Assembly: GCA_001000675.1 (NCBI GenBank)
Contig: LCHW01000001.1
Span: 96,671-160,670, forward strand
Direction: 5' to 3'
Source: Candidatus Wolfebacteria bacterium GW2011_GWE2_44_13
GTDB taxonomy: Bacteria; Patescibacteria; Paceibacteria; UBA6257; UBA9933
Length of the DNA stretch: 64,000 bases
Shown: piece after piece, positions 17,163 through 25,420 of the stretch
How the letters are laid out: every line of letters begins with the position of its first letter
Numbering within the stretch: the first letter of the stretch is position 1
Position numbers and translations under genes: made by a program
The notes under the pieces: generated by a model
Databases searched by the model: none
Told to the model about the DNA's origin: nothing
The model's input: only the letters and a program-made list of their open reading frames with translations

Positions 17163-17672
17163 ATGGAAGCAATCCCAACGAACAACAAAGAACAAGAACT
17201 TTCTACTACTAAGGAAGCTCCGCGCAATCCCAATAGTATCGGTGAGGTGCTGAGTATTGGAAAGGATTTGCCGACACATCCTGATAAAGTGTATCGCAGT
17301 GTTCGTGAGGAGGCAGCGGTAGAAGATTTATTTACGAGCGGCATTGTGCGCAATGCACAAGCTGCTGGAGTAAAAGAAAAAAGCAGATGGGATGATAGAG
17401 TTTTCTGGAGCAGGGGCGCAGATGGAAAATTTCATAATGTACAGCAAGGAGGATTTGTTATTGAAGCTCCCTACGCCGTTGCTACCGAACGCGTTGTTAC
17501 AAAAGATGATGTATCTGCAATTTATAAAAAAGAAACGGATGGAGTTGTCGATATCCTTCCAATCAAACGAGACGGCGTTGATGCGCACCATACTATTGAG
17601 CAAGAGCAAAGCGAAGCGCATAAAGAAGATCGTCTCGCAGAATTAAGAAAAGAATTAGGAATATCAAAATAA
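17163..17672 (+). CDS. Hypothetical protein, 169 aa
   Basis: I do not recognise this protein. It is hydrophilic, with no signal peptide or membrane segment. The middle (residues about 55-115, WDDRVFWSRGADGKFHNVQQGGF) looks folded and the C-terminus (about 140-169) is a charged helix ending in LAELRKELGISK. It starts 18 bases after the transketolase subunit and 24 bases before the next gene, so it is probably in the same transcript. Confidence 0.75.
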   Translation: MEAIPTNNKEQELSTTKEAPRNPNSIGEVLSIGKDLPTHPDKVYRSVREEAAVEDLFTSGIVRNAQAAGVKEKSRWDDRVFWSRGADGKFHNVQQGGFVIEAPYAVATERVVTKDDVSAIYKKETDGVVDILPIKRDGVDAHHTIEQEQSEAHKEDRLAELRKELGISK

Positions 17673-17696
17673 TATAACCACTATTCACACCTAATC

Positions 17697-18914
17697 ATGT
17701 TTAATCTATTCAAAAAAAATCCCGAAACCATATCGCGCACTACTCCTGGATTCGAAGAAGCAGAGCGACGCACGCCAACGGTAGGTATTATCCTACTCAT
17801 CCTTATGTTTATCGCAGGTATTTATTTTGGCTTGTTTGCAATGAGCGATATTGCAAATATTCCTGATAGACCAGCGTCGCTATCGAGCTGTTCGTATAAA
17901 TATCAAACGGACACAACCGGGCGCACAATATATGACGCAAAATATCCAACATATTACGAAGAGGATGTTATTAATTCGCTGGCATATGAAAATTCAAAAA
18001 ATTGTGCAGTTCAATTGAGCCCACTTGAAGATACTGCGGGTGTCAGTGCGCTCTTCACTAAGCGTATTGCAATCGAAGCAAAAATCGACCCGATTGCATC
18101 TGAATATGTTGATCTACAACAGCAAGTAAACAAGATTCAAAGTCAGATTCAACGTGCAACAGGAGAGTATGGCGTTGGGTTGCAGGAAAAAGAAGCGGGA
18201 ATTACAGAGCCAGTATTCCCGACAGCTCCATCACAGCAGTCAATTGTTGAGCTGCGAAAACAAGAAGCGCCGATGCTTGCGCGCATGAGTGTGTTGAAGG
18301 GGCAGGTGGATGCGCTAAAGCCTTCGCTTGATGCAGTTGATGCTGAATTAGTTACCGCATACAAACCAGTATTCAAAGCATTTGAACGCGCAATGCGATG
18401 GTATGAATTTAAAGTATTCTTGCTACAGTTCTTATTGCTCATCCCATTCTTCTTCCTTGCGCTTCGTAAATATCTCGAATTACATCGCAAGAACAGTCCG
18501 TATACTGTTATTCTTACCACGATTGTTGCGGTGCTAGGATTGCTTCTTTTAAAAACGATTCTCTTCTGGTTCTGGGGATTGTTCCTTGAAGAAATATTGC
18601 GTGTCCTTGTTGTGTGGTTTGGGAAATACAACATTTTCCGATCACTACTATTCTACTTTGGCATGTTCTTCTCCTTTGCGATTTTCGGTGGCGCTGTGTA
18701 TTTCTTGCAAAAGAAAATATTTGACCCTCGTCGTGTGACGATTCGTCGATTCCGTTCTAAGGAATGTCCACAGTGTCAGACAAATCTTGATTTGTCTGCT
18801 GAATACTGTCCGAATTGTGGAGCCCATATTCGCACCACCTGTGCACATTGCAGTAAAGATCGCTATATTGGATTGCCGTTTTGTCCGCATTGTGGGGATA
18901 AGAGTGAGGTGTGA
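17697..18914 (+). CDS. Membrane protein with C-terminal double zinc ribbon
   Basis: A 405-residue protein. One transmembrane segment lies near residues 29-50; an exported middle region of about 180 residues includes a helical Gln-rich stretch (VDLQQQVNKIQSQIQ near 140); three hydrophobic segments follow at about 240-345; and the cytosolic C-terminus carries four CxxC pairs (CPQC, CPNC, CAHC, CPHC at about 360-400), which form a double zinc ribbon. Such ribbons often bind proteins or nucleic acids, but the function here is unknown. It is the last gene of the run that starts at the transketolase subunit and ends at a terminator. Confidence 0.82.
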   Translation: MFNLFKKNPETISRTTPGFEEAERRTPTVGIILLILMFIAGIYFGLFAMSDIANIPDRPASLSSCSYKYQTDTTGRTIYDAKYPTYYEEDVINSLAYENSKNCAVQLSPLEDTAGVSALFTKRIAIEAKIDPIASEYVDLQQQVNKIQSQIQRATGEYGVGLQEKEAGITEPVFPTAPSQQSIVELRKQEAPMLARMSVLKGQVDALKPSLDAVDAELVTAYKPVFKAFERAMRWYEFKVFLLQFLLLIPFFFLALRKYLELHRKNSPYTVILTTIVAVLGLLLLKTILFWFWGLFLEEILRVLVVWFGKYNIFRSLLFYFGMFFSFAIFGGAVYFLQKKIFDPRRVTIRRFRSKECPQCQTNLDLSAEYCPNCGAHIRTTCAHCSKDRYIGLPFCPHCGDKSEV

Positions 18915-18926
18915 AAATGAAATAGA

Positions 18927-18960
18927 AAACAAAAGGGACGCATATGCGTCCCTTTTGTTA
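18927..18960 (+). terminator. Rho-independent terminator
   Basis: Stem AACAAAAGGGACGCAT / ATGCGTCCCTTTTGTT followed by ATTTT. Confidence 0.9.
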
Positions 18961-18987
18961 TTTTCGTGAATACGGGGATCTATTTCC

Positions 18988-19156
18988 TTGTTCTTTTTTA
19001 AAAAAGAACCAAAAATCACGAACCGAAAATATTTTGGGGTCGCCTCCAAAACGGCTGAAGCTCGGAACTCGCACGCCAAGAGTAGGCTCGCTCAAACACC
19101 GAGCTTCTTTCGATATTTTTCCAGCGCCCTTGATCCGAAATATTTCCATGTTCGTA
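18988..19156 (+). repeat. R270 element, copy B (5' module missing)
   Basis: It begins with the palindrome TTCTTTTTTAAAAAAGAA, lacks the GTCGGATTCG and CGTTGC hairpin modules of other copies, and continues with the ACCGAAAATATTTTGG, AGCTCGG...CCGAGCT and CAGCGCCC segments to GTTCG. A degenerate R24 precedes it (about 18962-18985) and an intact R24 follows. The 355-base gap 18915-19269 contains only a terminator, these repeats and a promoter. Confidence 0.8.
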
Positions 19157-19179
19157 CGAAGGGGGAAGTCCCTATCTTT

Positions 19180-19205
19180 GTCATTCCCGCGGAGGCGGGA
19201 ATCTA
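19180..19205 (+). repeat. R24 palindrome
   Basis: GTCATTCCCG arm, short GGAG loop region, and CGGGAATCTA arm. Confidence 0.85.
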
Positions 19206-19253
19206 TTTAATAAAATCAATATAGGTGATATTTGGCCAACTGAGGCTATCTAC

Positions 19254-19261
19254 TGTATAAT
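19254..19261 (+). promoter_or_regulatory. -10 box, predicted leaderless start
   Basis: TGTATAAT ends 8 bases before the ATG at 19270. Confidence 0.65.
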
Positions 19262-19269
19262 GAATTATT

Positions 19270-20526
19270 ATGAAATCATACGAAAAGATAGCAAAAATAT
19301 TGCGCACCGATCAGGACACAATCCGCGTCGTGGAAGAGCGCCTCTCCGCTTTAACGGGGAAGGTTGGTGTGCTTGATAAAGTCATGGAAGAAAACTGGAC
19401 TGCAATCCAGGGAAGGTTGAATATTCTTGGACTCACGCGCGAGTCTTCTGCAAAAGAAATTTATGATGCGCTTATTAGTAAGATAGAAGCCGATGACGCG
19501 AGCTTTTATAATGCGCTTGGCAAGCCGCAAGTAACTGAGCCAGATGATTGGCAGCGTGTTTTGAATATTATCGTCGAGGCCATCAAACCGCCTAAGGGAT
19601 TTTTCTTAAAAAAAGAAAAAGCGATAGAGTTTTTGCGTGCCGAGCCTCCGACGAAGGTTATTGAGGCACTCGGGTATGATACCGTAGATCAATTGATTGA
19701 GCAGGAGGATCTTATGGAAATATATTGTGCGTTGCGATTCTTACAGGGAGGAGAGTGGCTCAATACTGTATTCTTCAAACAATACGAGAAAGTAACCCCT
19801 GAGGACTTCGAAGAGCGTGATATTACGCCTATTGCATTGCAAAAGAAATGGGGAGTGCTTGCGGAGGGCTTCATGAAAAAGAAGTACCATAACATCAGCC
19901 ACTTAAAGGAAATGGGAATTATTTATGTTATCCCATTGCCGCTTGAAATCTCTGGGGAAACATTGCGCAACCTCGCGTTGCTATTGCACTACTTTAACGA
20001 AATTCCTTTCTATACAAGTATTATCAAGAAGTTTTCAGGCAATCCGGAAACGTTTGTAGAAAACTTAAAATCGCTCTTGCGTGGAGATGTGCTTGACGTG
20101 CAACCAGTAGCAGAAGGGGATAAAATGCCGTGGATGGTTGTGCAACGATACCTTGCAAAAGATGATGAATTTGACTGGCGCTTGTTTGCCCCTCATATCA
20201 ATCCAGAAGCTTTGCATTGGGAGAAGGCCGAACATCAGCTTATGGCAGTTGCCCGTTCAATTGATGGATTTTCTACCGACCTCGCATTTTGGAAGAATTT
20301 AAACTGGGTTGGTGATTACTTCAAGAGTGATGCCGGCATTGATGTGTTGGTAAGTTTTAACCTTGTTGATACTGCTATGGCATTGGTACAGCAGAAAGAG
20401 ATGGTTAAATACCTGTATCACCACCAAGAATCCATGTGGAACAAAATATTTTTGGAATATTTCGGACAAGAAGAAATGGAAGAAATGATGAAGGAATATA
20501 TTGTGAAGGGGTATATGGAGATATAA
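19270..20526 (+). CDS. Hypothetical protein, 418 aa
   Basis: I do not recognise this protein. It is soluble, largely helical and acidic, without signal peptide. Residues about 1-75 could form a coiled coil or helical hairpin (IAKILRTDQDTIRVVEERL, LDKVMEENWTAIQGRL). The rest has repeated helix patterns such as WQRVLNIIVEAI, TKVIEALGYDTVDQLIEQ and HALHW-like stretches suggesting a helical repeat. It is a single-gene unit with a -10 box 8 bases before the ATG and a terminator-like palindrome after it. Confidence 0.75.
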   Translation: MKSYEKIAKILRTDQDTIRVVEERLSALTGKVGVLDKVMEENWTAIQGRLNILGLTRESSAKEIYDALISKIEADDASFYNALGKPQVTEPDDWQRVLNIIVEAIKPPKGFFLKKEKAIEFLRAEPPTKVIEALGYDTVDQLIEQEDLMEIYCALRFLQGGEWLNTVFFKQYEKVTPEDFEERDITPIALQKKWGVLAEGFMKKKYHNISHLKEMGIIYVIPLPLEISGETLRNLALLLHYFNEIPFYTSIIKKFSGNPETFVENLKSLLRGDVLDVQPVAEGDKMPWMVVQRYLAKDDEFDWRLFAPHINPEALHWEKAEHQLMAVARSIDGFSTDLAFWKNLNWVGDYFKSDAGIDVLVSFNLVDTAMALVQQKEMVKYLYHHQESMWNKIFLEYFGQEEMEEMMKEYIVKGYMEI

Positions 20527-20555
20527 GAGAGAGCTCGCTAGCTCGTAAGGAAAGC

Positions 20556-20583
20556 ACAAAGGAGCGCGTACGCGCTCCTTTGT
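20556..20583 (+). terminator. Perfect 28-base palindrome after the 19270 gene
   Basis: ACAAAGGAGCGCGT and its exact reverse complement without spacer. It probably ends the transcript, although only a short T-rich run is embedded in its arm. Confidence 0.65.
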
Positions 20584-20608
20584 CATTCCCGTGAAAACGG
20601 GAATCCAT
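20582..20608 (+). repeat. R24 palindrome 5' of R270 copy C
   Basis: GTCATTCCCG / CGGGAATCCA with a TGAAAA loop. Confidence 0.85.
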
Positions 20609-20615
20609 CTCCTCT

Positions 20616-20933
20616 GCACTTTTTCAAAAAAGTGTATCCGTCGGATTCGGAATGGAATAAGCGAATCCGACAGCCCGGCACGTTGCACGCTTGCTTCGCT
20701 CGCTAGCAACGCCAAGGGCAAAACTTCGAGCGCCGAAAATGGCGGAATAGGCTCTAAAATTTCTAACAAAACTACGAACTCGCTCCTGCGCACCGCTCAG
20801 ACAACGTAGTTTTTGACCTGCCTGCCGGTAGGCAGGGGAAATTTTTATCGCCTATTTTGTCCGCCATTTTTCGGATGCTCGGGGGATACAGATTAATACA
20901 GTTTATTAATCCGAAATATTTCCATGTTTGTAC
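20616..20933 (+). repeat. R270 element, copy C (hybrid)
   Basis: The 5' half matches other copies: poly-T/poly-A hairpin, the GTCGGATTCG...CGAATCCGAC stem and the CGTTGC...GCAACG module, ending near 20728. The middle is unrelated sequence with its own CCGCCATTTT/AAAATGGCGG arms and a CCTGCC...GGCAGG hairpin. The 3' end returns to the family with TTAATCCGAAATATTTCCAT. It reads as a recombinant copy. Together with two R24 copies it fills the 522-base gap before the PrsW gene. Confidence 0.75.
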
Positions 20934-20950
20934 ATAGAATGCGCTACCGT

Positions 20951-21010
20951 TGTCATTCCCGTGCATTGCCTTGTCGTAGCTTTACGCGAAGACAGGAAAA
21001 CGGGAATCCA
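20951..21010 (+). repeat. R24 palindrome with a 30-base insert between its arms
   Basis: GTCATTCCCG and CGGGAATCCA flank an insert containing TTGTCGTAGCTTTACGCGAA. A related CGTAGCTTTATGCGTAGG hairpin occurs near 31846-31864. Confidence 0.75.
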
Positions 21011-21033
21011 TATATCGCAATATATGCTAATTT

Positions 21034-21042
21034 TGGTATACT
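21034..21042 (+). promoter_or_regulatory. Extended -10 box, predicted leaderless start
   Basis: TGGTATACT ends 6 bases before the ATG at 21049. Confidence 0.7.
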
Positions 21043-21048
21043 AAACGC

Positions 21049-21723
21049 ATGAACTTTCTGGTACTTCTTCTCGGGTTAATTCCTAGCTTTATTTGGCTTA
21101 GTTTTTTCTTGCAAGAAGATATTCATCCTGAGCCACGAAAGATGATTTTTGCCGTTTTTATTACCGGAGCGCTTGCAGCGTTGGGTGCATATTTTATTCA
21201 GTTATGGCTAAGTGGTTATTTCCCTGCGGGCAGCGAGTTTACGCATTCCTTACTCTATATTGCTGCATTTGCAGGAGTGGAAGAGTTTGTTAAATTTCTA
21301 GCCACATATACCGTTATTTGGCGAAGTGCCTATTTTGATGAGCCAATCGATGCAATGGTGTATATGATGACGGCTGCAATGGGCCTTGCTGCTGTTGAAA
21401 ATATTGCAATCGCATTTGATACAGGCATTGCGGCGATTACGGTTGGTTCGCTTATGTTTCGTTTTCTTGGAGCAACGCTTTTACATGCATTAAGTTCACT
21501 CGTGATGGGATATTATTGGGGCAGAGGTATTATTAAAAAGCATACTGCCATCTATCTTATGTGGGGTTTTATTATGGCAACGTTATTACATACCATCTTC
21601 AATTATCTTATTGTTGTATTTGACGCTGGTATTTTATATGCCATTGGCGTGTTAATTCTTGCCGCATTCTTTGTATTTTATGATTTTGAAAAGCTTAAGA
21701 AAAATGATACTATTACCGTATGA
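21049..21723 (+). CDS. PrsW family intramembrane metalloprotease
   Basis: A 224-residue membrane protein with about seven helices. It has the PrsW motifs: EDIHPEPRK near residue 24, the EE pair in GVEEFVKF near 77, the FDEPIDAMVYMMTAAMGLAAVEN block near 100, and His residues in LLHALSSLVMGYYWG and LLHTIFNYLI. PrsW of Bacillus subtilis cleaves the anti-sigma factor RsiW; the substrate here is unknown. The gene overlaps hsp20 by 4 bases (ATGA), which suggests a shared envelope or protein-stress function. The start is leaderless-type. Confidence 0.92.
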   Translation: MNFLVLLLGLIPSFIWLSFFLQEDIHPEPRKMIFAVFITGALAALGAYFIQLWLSGYFPAGSEFTHSLLYIAAFAGVEEFVKFLATYTVIWRSAYFDEPIDAMVYMMTAAMGLAAVENIAIAFDTGIAAITVGSLMFRFLGATLLHALSSLVMGYYWGRGIIKKHTAIYLMWGFIMATLLHTIFNYLIVVFDAGILYAIGVLILAAFFVFYDFEKLKKNDTITV

Positions 21724-22208
21724 ACAATGATACTAAAAAATTCTTTGAGAAACTGGCGGGAGTATCCGAACAGGAGGAATTTGAACCTCGATTGGCAAAG
21801 GTTGCTGCGGTAACCCCAACACAAGAAGAGGATGAGGAAATGGAAGATGAAGAGCAAGAAGGGGATTTCGAAGAAGGAGAAGGACAGCTTGCAATCGACG
21901 TGTACCAAATGGGAAATGATATTATCATTGAAGCCCCTGTTGCAGGAGTTGGTATGGACGACCTCGACCTTGAAATATCGCCCGAGTCTGTTGCAATTCG
22001 TGGAAAACGAGATCAACGCGAAAAAATAGCAGATAACGATTATCTCTATCAGGAATGTTATTGGGGTAAGTTTTCTCGATCAATTATTCTTCCACAAGAA
22101 ATTAATCCTGATCATGCAACCGCAACATTCAAAAATGGCGTTTTGCGCATTACCTTGCCTAAGGTGAATAAACAAAAGATGAAGAAGGTGAAGGTGAGAT
22201 TTGAATAA
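21720..22208 (+). CDS. Hsp20 / alpha-crystallin family small heat shock protein
   Basis: A 162-residue ATP-independent chaperone. The N-terminal third is very acidic (EEDEEMEDEEQEGDFEEGEG near 37-56). The alpha-crystallin domain occupies about residues 58-162, with LAIDVYQMGNDIIIEAPVAG at the start and the conserved end FKNGVLRITLPK near 140-151. It is translationally coupled to the PrsW-type protease gene. It may hold unfolded proteins at the membrane; that is inference. A strong terminator follows. Confidence 0.93.
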   Translation: MNNDTKKFFEKLAGVSEQEEFEPRLAKVAAVTPTQEEDEEMEDEEQEGDFEEGEGQLAIDVYQMGNDIIIEAPVAGVGMDDLDLEISPESVAIRGKRDQREKIADNDYLYQECYWGKFSRSIILPQEINPDHATATFKNGVLRITLPKVNKQKMKKVKVRFE

Positions 22209-22216
22209 GAACGATT

Positions 22217-22243
22217 AAAAAACCGACGTACGTCGGTTTTTTT
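22217..22243 (+). terminator. Rho-independent terminator of prsW-like/hsp20
   Basis: Stem AAACCGACGT / ACGTCGGTTT followed by TTTT. Confidence 0.92.
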
Positions 22244-22247
22244 GTAG

Positions 22248-22530
22248 TGTTATCCCCGTGAAAACGGGAACCCAGGTTTTCGCACTTTTTCAAAAAAGTA
22301 CCTCCGTCGGATTCGGAATGGAATAATCGAATCCGACAGCCCGGCACGTTGCACGCTTACTTCGCTCGCTAGCAACGCCAAGGGCAAAACTTCGAACCGA
22401 AAATATTTCGGGGTCGCCTCCAAAACGGCAGAAACTCGGAACTCGCACGCCAAGAATAAGCGTGCTCAAACACCGAGCTTCTTCCGATATTTTTCCAGCG
22501 CCCTTTATCCGAAATATTCCCATGTTCGTA
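22248..22530 (+). repeat. R270 element, copy D with 5' R24
   Basis: R24-like arms at 22250-22275, the CACTTTTTCAAAAAAGT hairpin near 22282-22299, the perfect 10-bp stem GTCGGATTCG (22306-22315) with CGAATCCGAC (22328-22337), the CGTTGC...GCAACG module, CCGAAAATATTTCGG, and the long-range CTCGG...CCGAG stem, ending at CATGTTCGTA. No R24 follows on the 3' side. Confidence 0.85.
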
Positions 22531-22581
22531 AATAAAGAATATTATTTTTTGCTTGTGCGAGGATAACGTACTGTGCAGTAT

Positions 22582-22613
22582 AAAAAACGATTCACTGAGT
22601 GAATCGCTTTTTC
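22582..22613 (-). terminator. Terminator downstream of tRNA-Leu(CAA)
   Basis: On the minus strand AAAAAGCGATTCACT pairs with AGTGAATCGTTTTTT, 7 bases after the tRNA end. Confidence 0.8.
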
Positions 22614-22618
22614 TTGTG

Positions 22619-22700
22619 TGCCCAGGAGAGGAATCGAACCTCCACTGATTTCTCAACACGATTTTGAGTCGTGCGCGTCTACCAATTCCGCCACCCGGGC
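22619..22700 (-). tRNA. tRNA-Leu (anticodon CAA)
   Basis: On the minus strand GCCCGGG pairs with CCTGGGC (one G-U), the D-arm has AATTGGTAGAC, the anticodon stem CACGA/TCGTG encloses CTCAAAA with anticodon CAA, and a class II long variable arm and GGTTCGATTCC T-arm follow. CCA is not encoded. Confidence 0.95.
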
Positions 22701-22743
22701 TTCATAAAACTATACGTATAGTATAGGGGAATTTATTTTTTTG

Positions 22744-22775
22744 TCAAAAACGCCCCGTATCGTGTGATACGGGGC
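22744..22775 (-). terminator. Rho-independent terminator of the HDOD-like gene
   Basis: Stem GCCCCGTATC / GATACGGGGC with a GTGT-type loop, followed on the minus strand by GTTTTTG. Confidence 0.9.
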
Positions 22776-22782
22776 TGTAGAT

Positions 22783-23616
22783 CTATCCTTCGAGCGCGTC
22801 CGGGGGGTGCGTAATCGGAGTGATTGAGAGAAATTGCTCAAAGCCCAAGGCTTCAAAGTAGTTCTGGATTTCCGTTCCGGCCGCTGACAGACACATCTGA
22901 TGTGCATATGGCATATATGCGTCGATGGTAAGTATATTGCCGGCGGCAAAGTTTCTGTTGACCGCCGCCGCAACCATTCGGCTTAATGATGGAATCGATA
23001 GCGACTTAAAACTGAACTGCAAGTTTCGATCGTCGTCGAGAAGGAGGTATTGCGGTAATCCGTGTTGCTCCGCAATGATCGCTCCGAGCCGGTGATGGTG
23101 GAGACTAATGAAACGGCTCCGTAGCTTGGTATCTGCCTTGTGCTGATAGAGTGCTCCGACGAGGCGCCCGATGGGCAGGAATAATCCGCTAACCTCTGCT
23201 TTCCAGACATCTTCCGGCGGTAACTGCATCTGACGAGCCATGATGCGTGAGATAACAGCCATGGCACAGCATTTTGCGCCAAGGATTTTCGTATTTGGAT
23301 ACTCGTGTGATGCACACAGGATGCTGATACCAACAAGCAGCGCTTTGCACTCATCGATTCCCATCGCATTCGCGATGTCCTGCAGCTCCTGCGGGCCTAC
23401 AGATTTTTTCATGGGGAGCGCCGTTCGCATGATCCCCAAGAGGCGATCCGAGGTATTAAGGCAAACAATCTTCTTTAGCTCGACCAGCCACATTGCTCGT
23501 TCGCGTGCCTGCTTAAGGGCATTTACCGCGTGTTGTGCGCATTCTGGATGCGCCTGCGTTACAATCTCGCGCAATTGCTTGTCGATTTGAGGCGTAGGGG
23601 CACTTATCTTCTTCAT
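22783..23616 (-). CDS. Divergent HDOD-like domain protein
   Basis: A 277-residue soluble protein with a weak resemblance to HDOD domains, which are HD-related helical domains without full catalytic motifs, found in signalling proteins. Supporting phrases are LQDIANAMGIDECKALLVGI near 110-130, WKAEVSGLFLPIGRLVGALY near 180, and HHHRLGAIIAEQHGLPQYLL near 215. A complete HD metal site is not evident. The start at 23616 (MKKISAPTPQ) is preferred over an ATG 50 codons upstream because a Shine-Dalgarno AAAGGAAAGGAAC precedes it. It has its own promoter and terminator. The family call is tentative. Confidence 0.6.
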   Translation of the reverse strand: MKKISAPTPQIDKQLREIVTQAHPECAQHAVNALKQARERAMWLVELKKIVCLNTSDRLLGIMRTALPMKKSVGPQELQDIANAMGIDECKALLVGISILCASHEYPNTKILGAKCCAMAVISRIMARQMQLPPEDVWKAEVSGLFLPIGRLVGALYQHKADTKLRSRFISLHHHRLGAIIAEQHGLPQYLLLDDDRNLQFSFKSLSIPSLSRMVAAAVNRNFAAGNILTIDAYMPYAHQMCLSAAGTEIQNYFEALGFEQFLSITPITHPPDALEG

Positions 23617-23684
23617 AACTAGTTCCTTTCCTTTGCATAATTGTGGGGTACTAATTTCATATATACTCCTGTCGGAGGTATTTT

Positions 23685-23714
23685 TCAATACCCTAATGTG
23701 GAACAAATTGTCAA
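23685..23714 (-). promoter_or_regulatory. Probable promoter of the HDOD-like gene
   Basis: On the minus strand TTGACA (23709-23714) and TATTGA (23685-23690) are 18 bases apart. An imperfect inverted repeat ATACTCC/GGAGGTAT (23662-23680) lies just downstream and could be an operator. Confidence 0.5.
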
Positions 23715-23801
23715 ATATATCGTTATATCTAGTATTAGCACTATATTCGCTATGAAACACATGCAATCACAACAATCTTATGTGCTCGGCAATAACCAGC
23801 C

Positions 23802-23833
23802 TATTACCTTCTTTGCAAAAGGTAATACTTTTT
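23802..23833 (+). terminator. Terminator-like hairpin without an upstream gene
   Basis: TATTACCTT pairs with AAGGTAATA, followed by CTTTTTG. No coding region ends before it on the plus strand. The gap 23617-24082 (466 bases) holds this hairpin, the next one and promoter sequence only. Confidence 0.55.
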
Positions 23834-23917
23834 GCTTACTGGTTGGCCAAGGCTGTGTTTCTCGATATTGTGCACACTATCTTCCTATATAGTACGTGCG
23901 TGTATTGTGCGAAGACG

Positions 23918-23949
23918 ATCTCGGCCAAATAGAAAGCCGAGATTTTTTG
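23918..23949 (+). terminator. Second terminator-like hairpin upstream of the MFS gene
   Basis: ATCTCGGC (23918-23925) pairs with GCCGAGAT (23936-23943), followed by TTTTTG. It may end a small RNA or act as a leader attenuator. Confidence 0.7.
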
Positions 23950-24082
23950 TACGCAATCTATTTGGGGATAGCACATTGATAACTATATATAGGAAGGCTT
24001 GTTTGAGAAGGGGAGTGTTTCACATATTGCTTGGCGGATAAGATTTATTAACCAGCAGCATAACCAAGAAAGAGGTGCAACC

Positions 24083-25300
24083 ATGAAAGGAAGTGAACTG
24101 AAGAAGCGGGTTTGTCGATTGATGTGGCTGTATTTTTTCATCACGTTTACGTTTGGGTTTGGCCACGCATTTTTCTTCTCCACCTACTCCATCTACCTTA
24201 TGAGTAAGGGGTTGGACCTGTTACAGATCAACGTCGTTAACTGCGTATTCATGGCCTCGGTATTCTTGTTGGAAATTCCAACGGGAGCATACGCCGACTT
24301 GTTTGGTCGCAAGCGTTCGTTTGTGACAAGCTGCTTCGTGTATGGGCTTGCTATGATTATCTATTGGCAGGCTGATTCATTCTGGATCTGTATTGTTGCA
24401 GAATTGTTTGCTGCTCTTGGGGCGGCGCTACACTCGGGGGCTATGGAAGCTTGGATCGTCGATTCAATGCGCATCGCAGGGCATCGCGGAGGATTGCGAA
24501 CCCTTTTTCGCAGAGAGCATTACGTATCGCAAGTCGGTATTGTGGGAGGAAGTCTACTGGGTGCATATATTGCCCAATATGATCTCTCGCTTCCATGGCT
24601 TGTTGCGGGGGTATCGATGATTTTAGTTGGCATCTTTGCATCGTATGCTATGCAAGAAACTCCCATAACTGCACGAAAGACTCTGTCTGGTTTTGCATCT
24701 ATAGGGCTCATTACTCGGGATAGCATTACCTACGGTGTGCGACACAAAGGCGTCTTGTACATTATTTTATTTGGTAGTGTTTGCGCACTCTGTGTTCAGA
24801 CAATGAACATGCAATGGCAAATACGCTTCATGCAGGATTTTTCTTTTAACCCGCGTCACCTTGGATGGACCTTTGTTGGCATCTCCCTCTTCATCATGAT
24901 TGGCAATCGGCTTTCGACGAAACTCTCCTCACGATTTGGAAAGGGTCGGCGAGCGATTGTGCTATCACAATGCTTTACCGCAGGAGGCATTATTGCCGCC
25001 GGTTGGTTTACCTCAGTCGCTCCTGTCTTGATTGCATTTTATGTGCACGAGATGGGGCGGGGTATGTTCGCACCACTCAAACGTGCGTACATGAACGAAC
25101 GTATTCCGAGTGCGACACGCGCAACCATTTTATCGTTCGATTCGATGGTTGCGCATAGCGGAGCTTTTCTCGGATTACTCGGTAGTGGGCTTATTGCGAA
25201 ACATTGGTCCATTGCCACTTCTTGGATGACTTCCGGCCTTTTGTTGATCGTTGCCATTCCCGTTTTCCTTTTCTTGAAGAATGGAGATGGAAACAAGTGA
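24083..25300 (+). CDS. MFS transporter (full length)
   Basis: A 405-residue integral membrane protein with twelve predicted segments. After the second helix the loop reads EIPTGAYADLFGRKRSF near 70-86, the MFS loop 2-3 signature. The start at 24083 is fixed by a Shine-Dalgarno (AAAGAGGTG) 5-6 bases upstream; the longer in-frame start at 23999 lacks one. A terminator follows immediately. Substrate is unknown; drug or small-molecule efflux is the commonest role for such proteins. Codon use looks GC-richer than neighbouring leaderless genes, in line with the other Shine-Dalgarno-led units. Confidence 0.9.
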   Translation: MKGSELKKRVCRLMWLYFFITFTFGFGHAFFFSTYSIYLMSKGLDLLQINVVNCVFMASVFLLEIPTGAYADLFGRKRSFVTSCFVYGLAMIIYWQADSFWICIVAELFAALGAALHSGAMEAWIVDSMRIAGHRGGLRTLFRREHYVSQVGIVGGSLLGAYIAQYDLSLPWLVAGVSMILVGIFASYAMQETPITARKTLSGFASIGLITRDSITYGVRHKGVLYIILFGSVCALCVQTMNMQWQIRFMQDFSFNPRHLGWTFVGISLFIMIGNRLSTKLSSRFGKGRRAIVLSQCFTAGGIIAAGWFTSVAPVLIAFYVHEMGRGMFAPLKRAYMNERIPSATRATILSFDSMVAHSGAFLGLLGSGLIAKHWSIATSWMTSGLLLIVAIPVFLFLKNGDGNK

Positions 25301-25306
25301 GTACAT

Positions 25307-25337
25307 AATGGCACCCAATACGGGTGCCATTTTTTTA
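25307..25337 (+). terminator. Rho-independent terminator of the MFS gene
   Basis: Stem AATGGCACCC / GGGTGCCATT followed by TTTTTT. Confidence 0.92.
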
Positions 25338-25341
25338 CATT

Positions 25342-25392
25342 GGCATTCCTGCCCGTTCGACAGGTTTAGGGTAAACTGCGGCGGGAATCCAT
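25342..25392 (+). repeat. R24-like palindrome with insert, 5' of R270 copy E
   Basis: CATTCCTGCCC and GGCGGGAATCCA flank about 30 bases containing CGTTCGACAGGTTTAGGG. Confidence 0.6.
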
Positions 25393-25420
25393 TACCACTT
25401 CTAAGACAATATTCTTTCAT

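Noticed and set aside
18958..19149. Small proteins encoded by the R270 copies
   Set aside because: Not annotated as genes: both strands are open, differences between copies are mostly amino-acid changing, and copy C and the 11.5 kb fragment do not keep the frame. Kept only as a finding.
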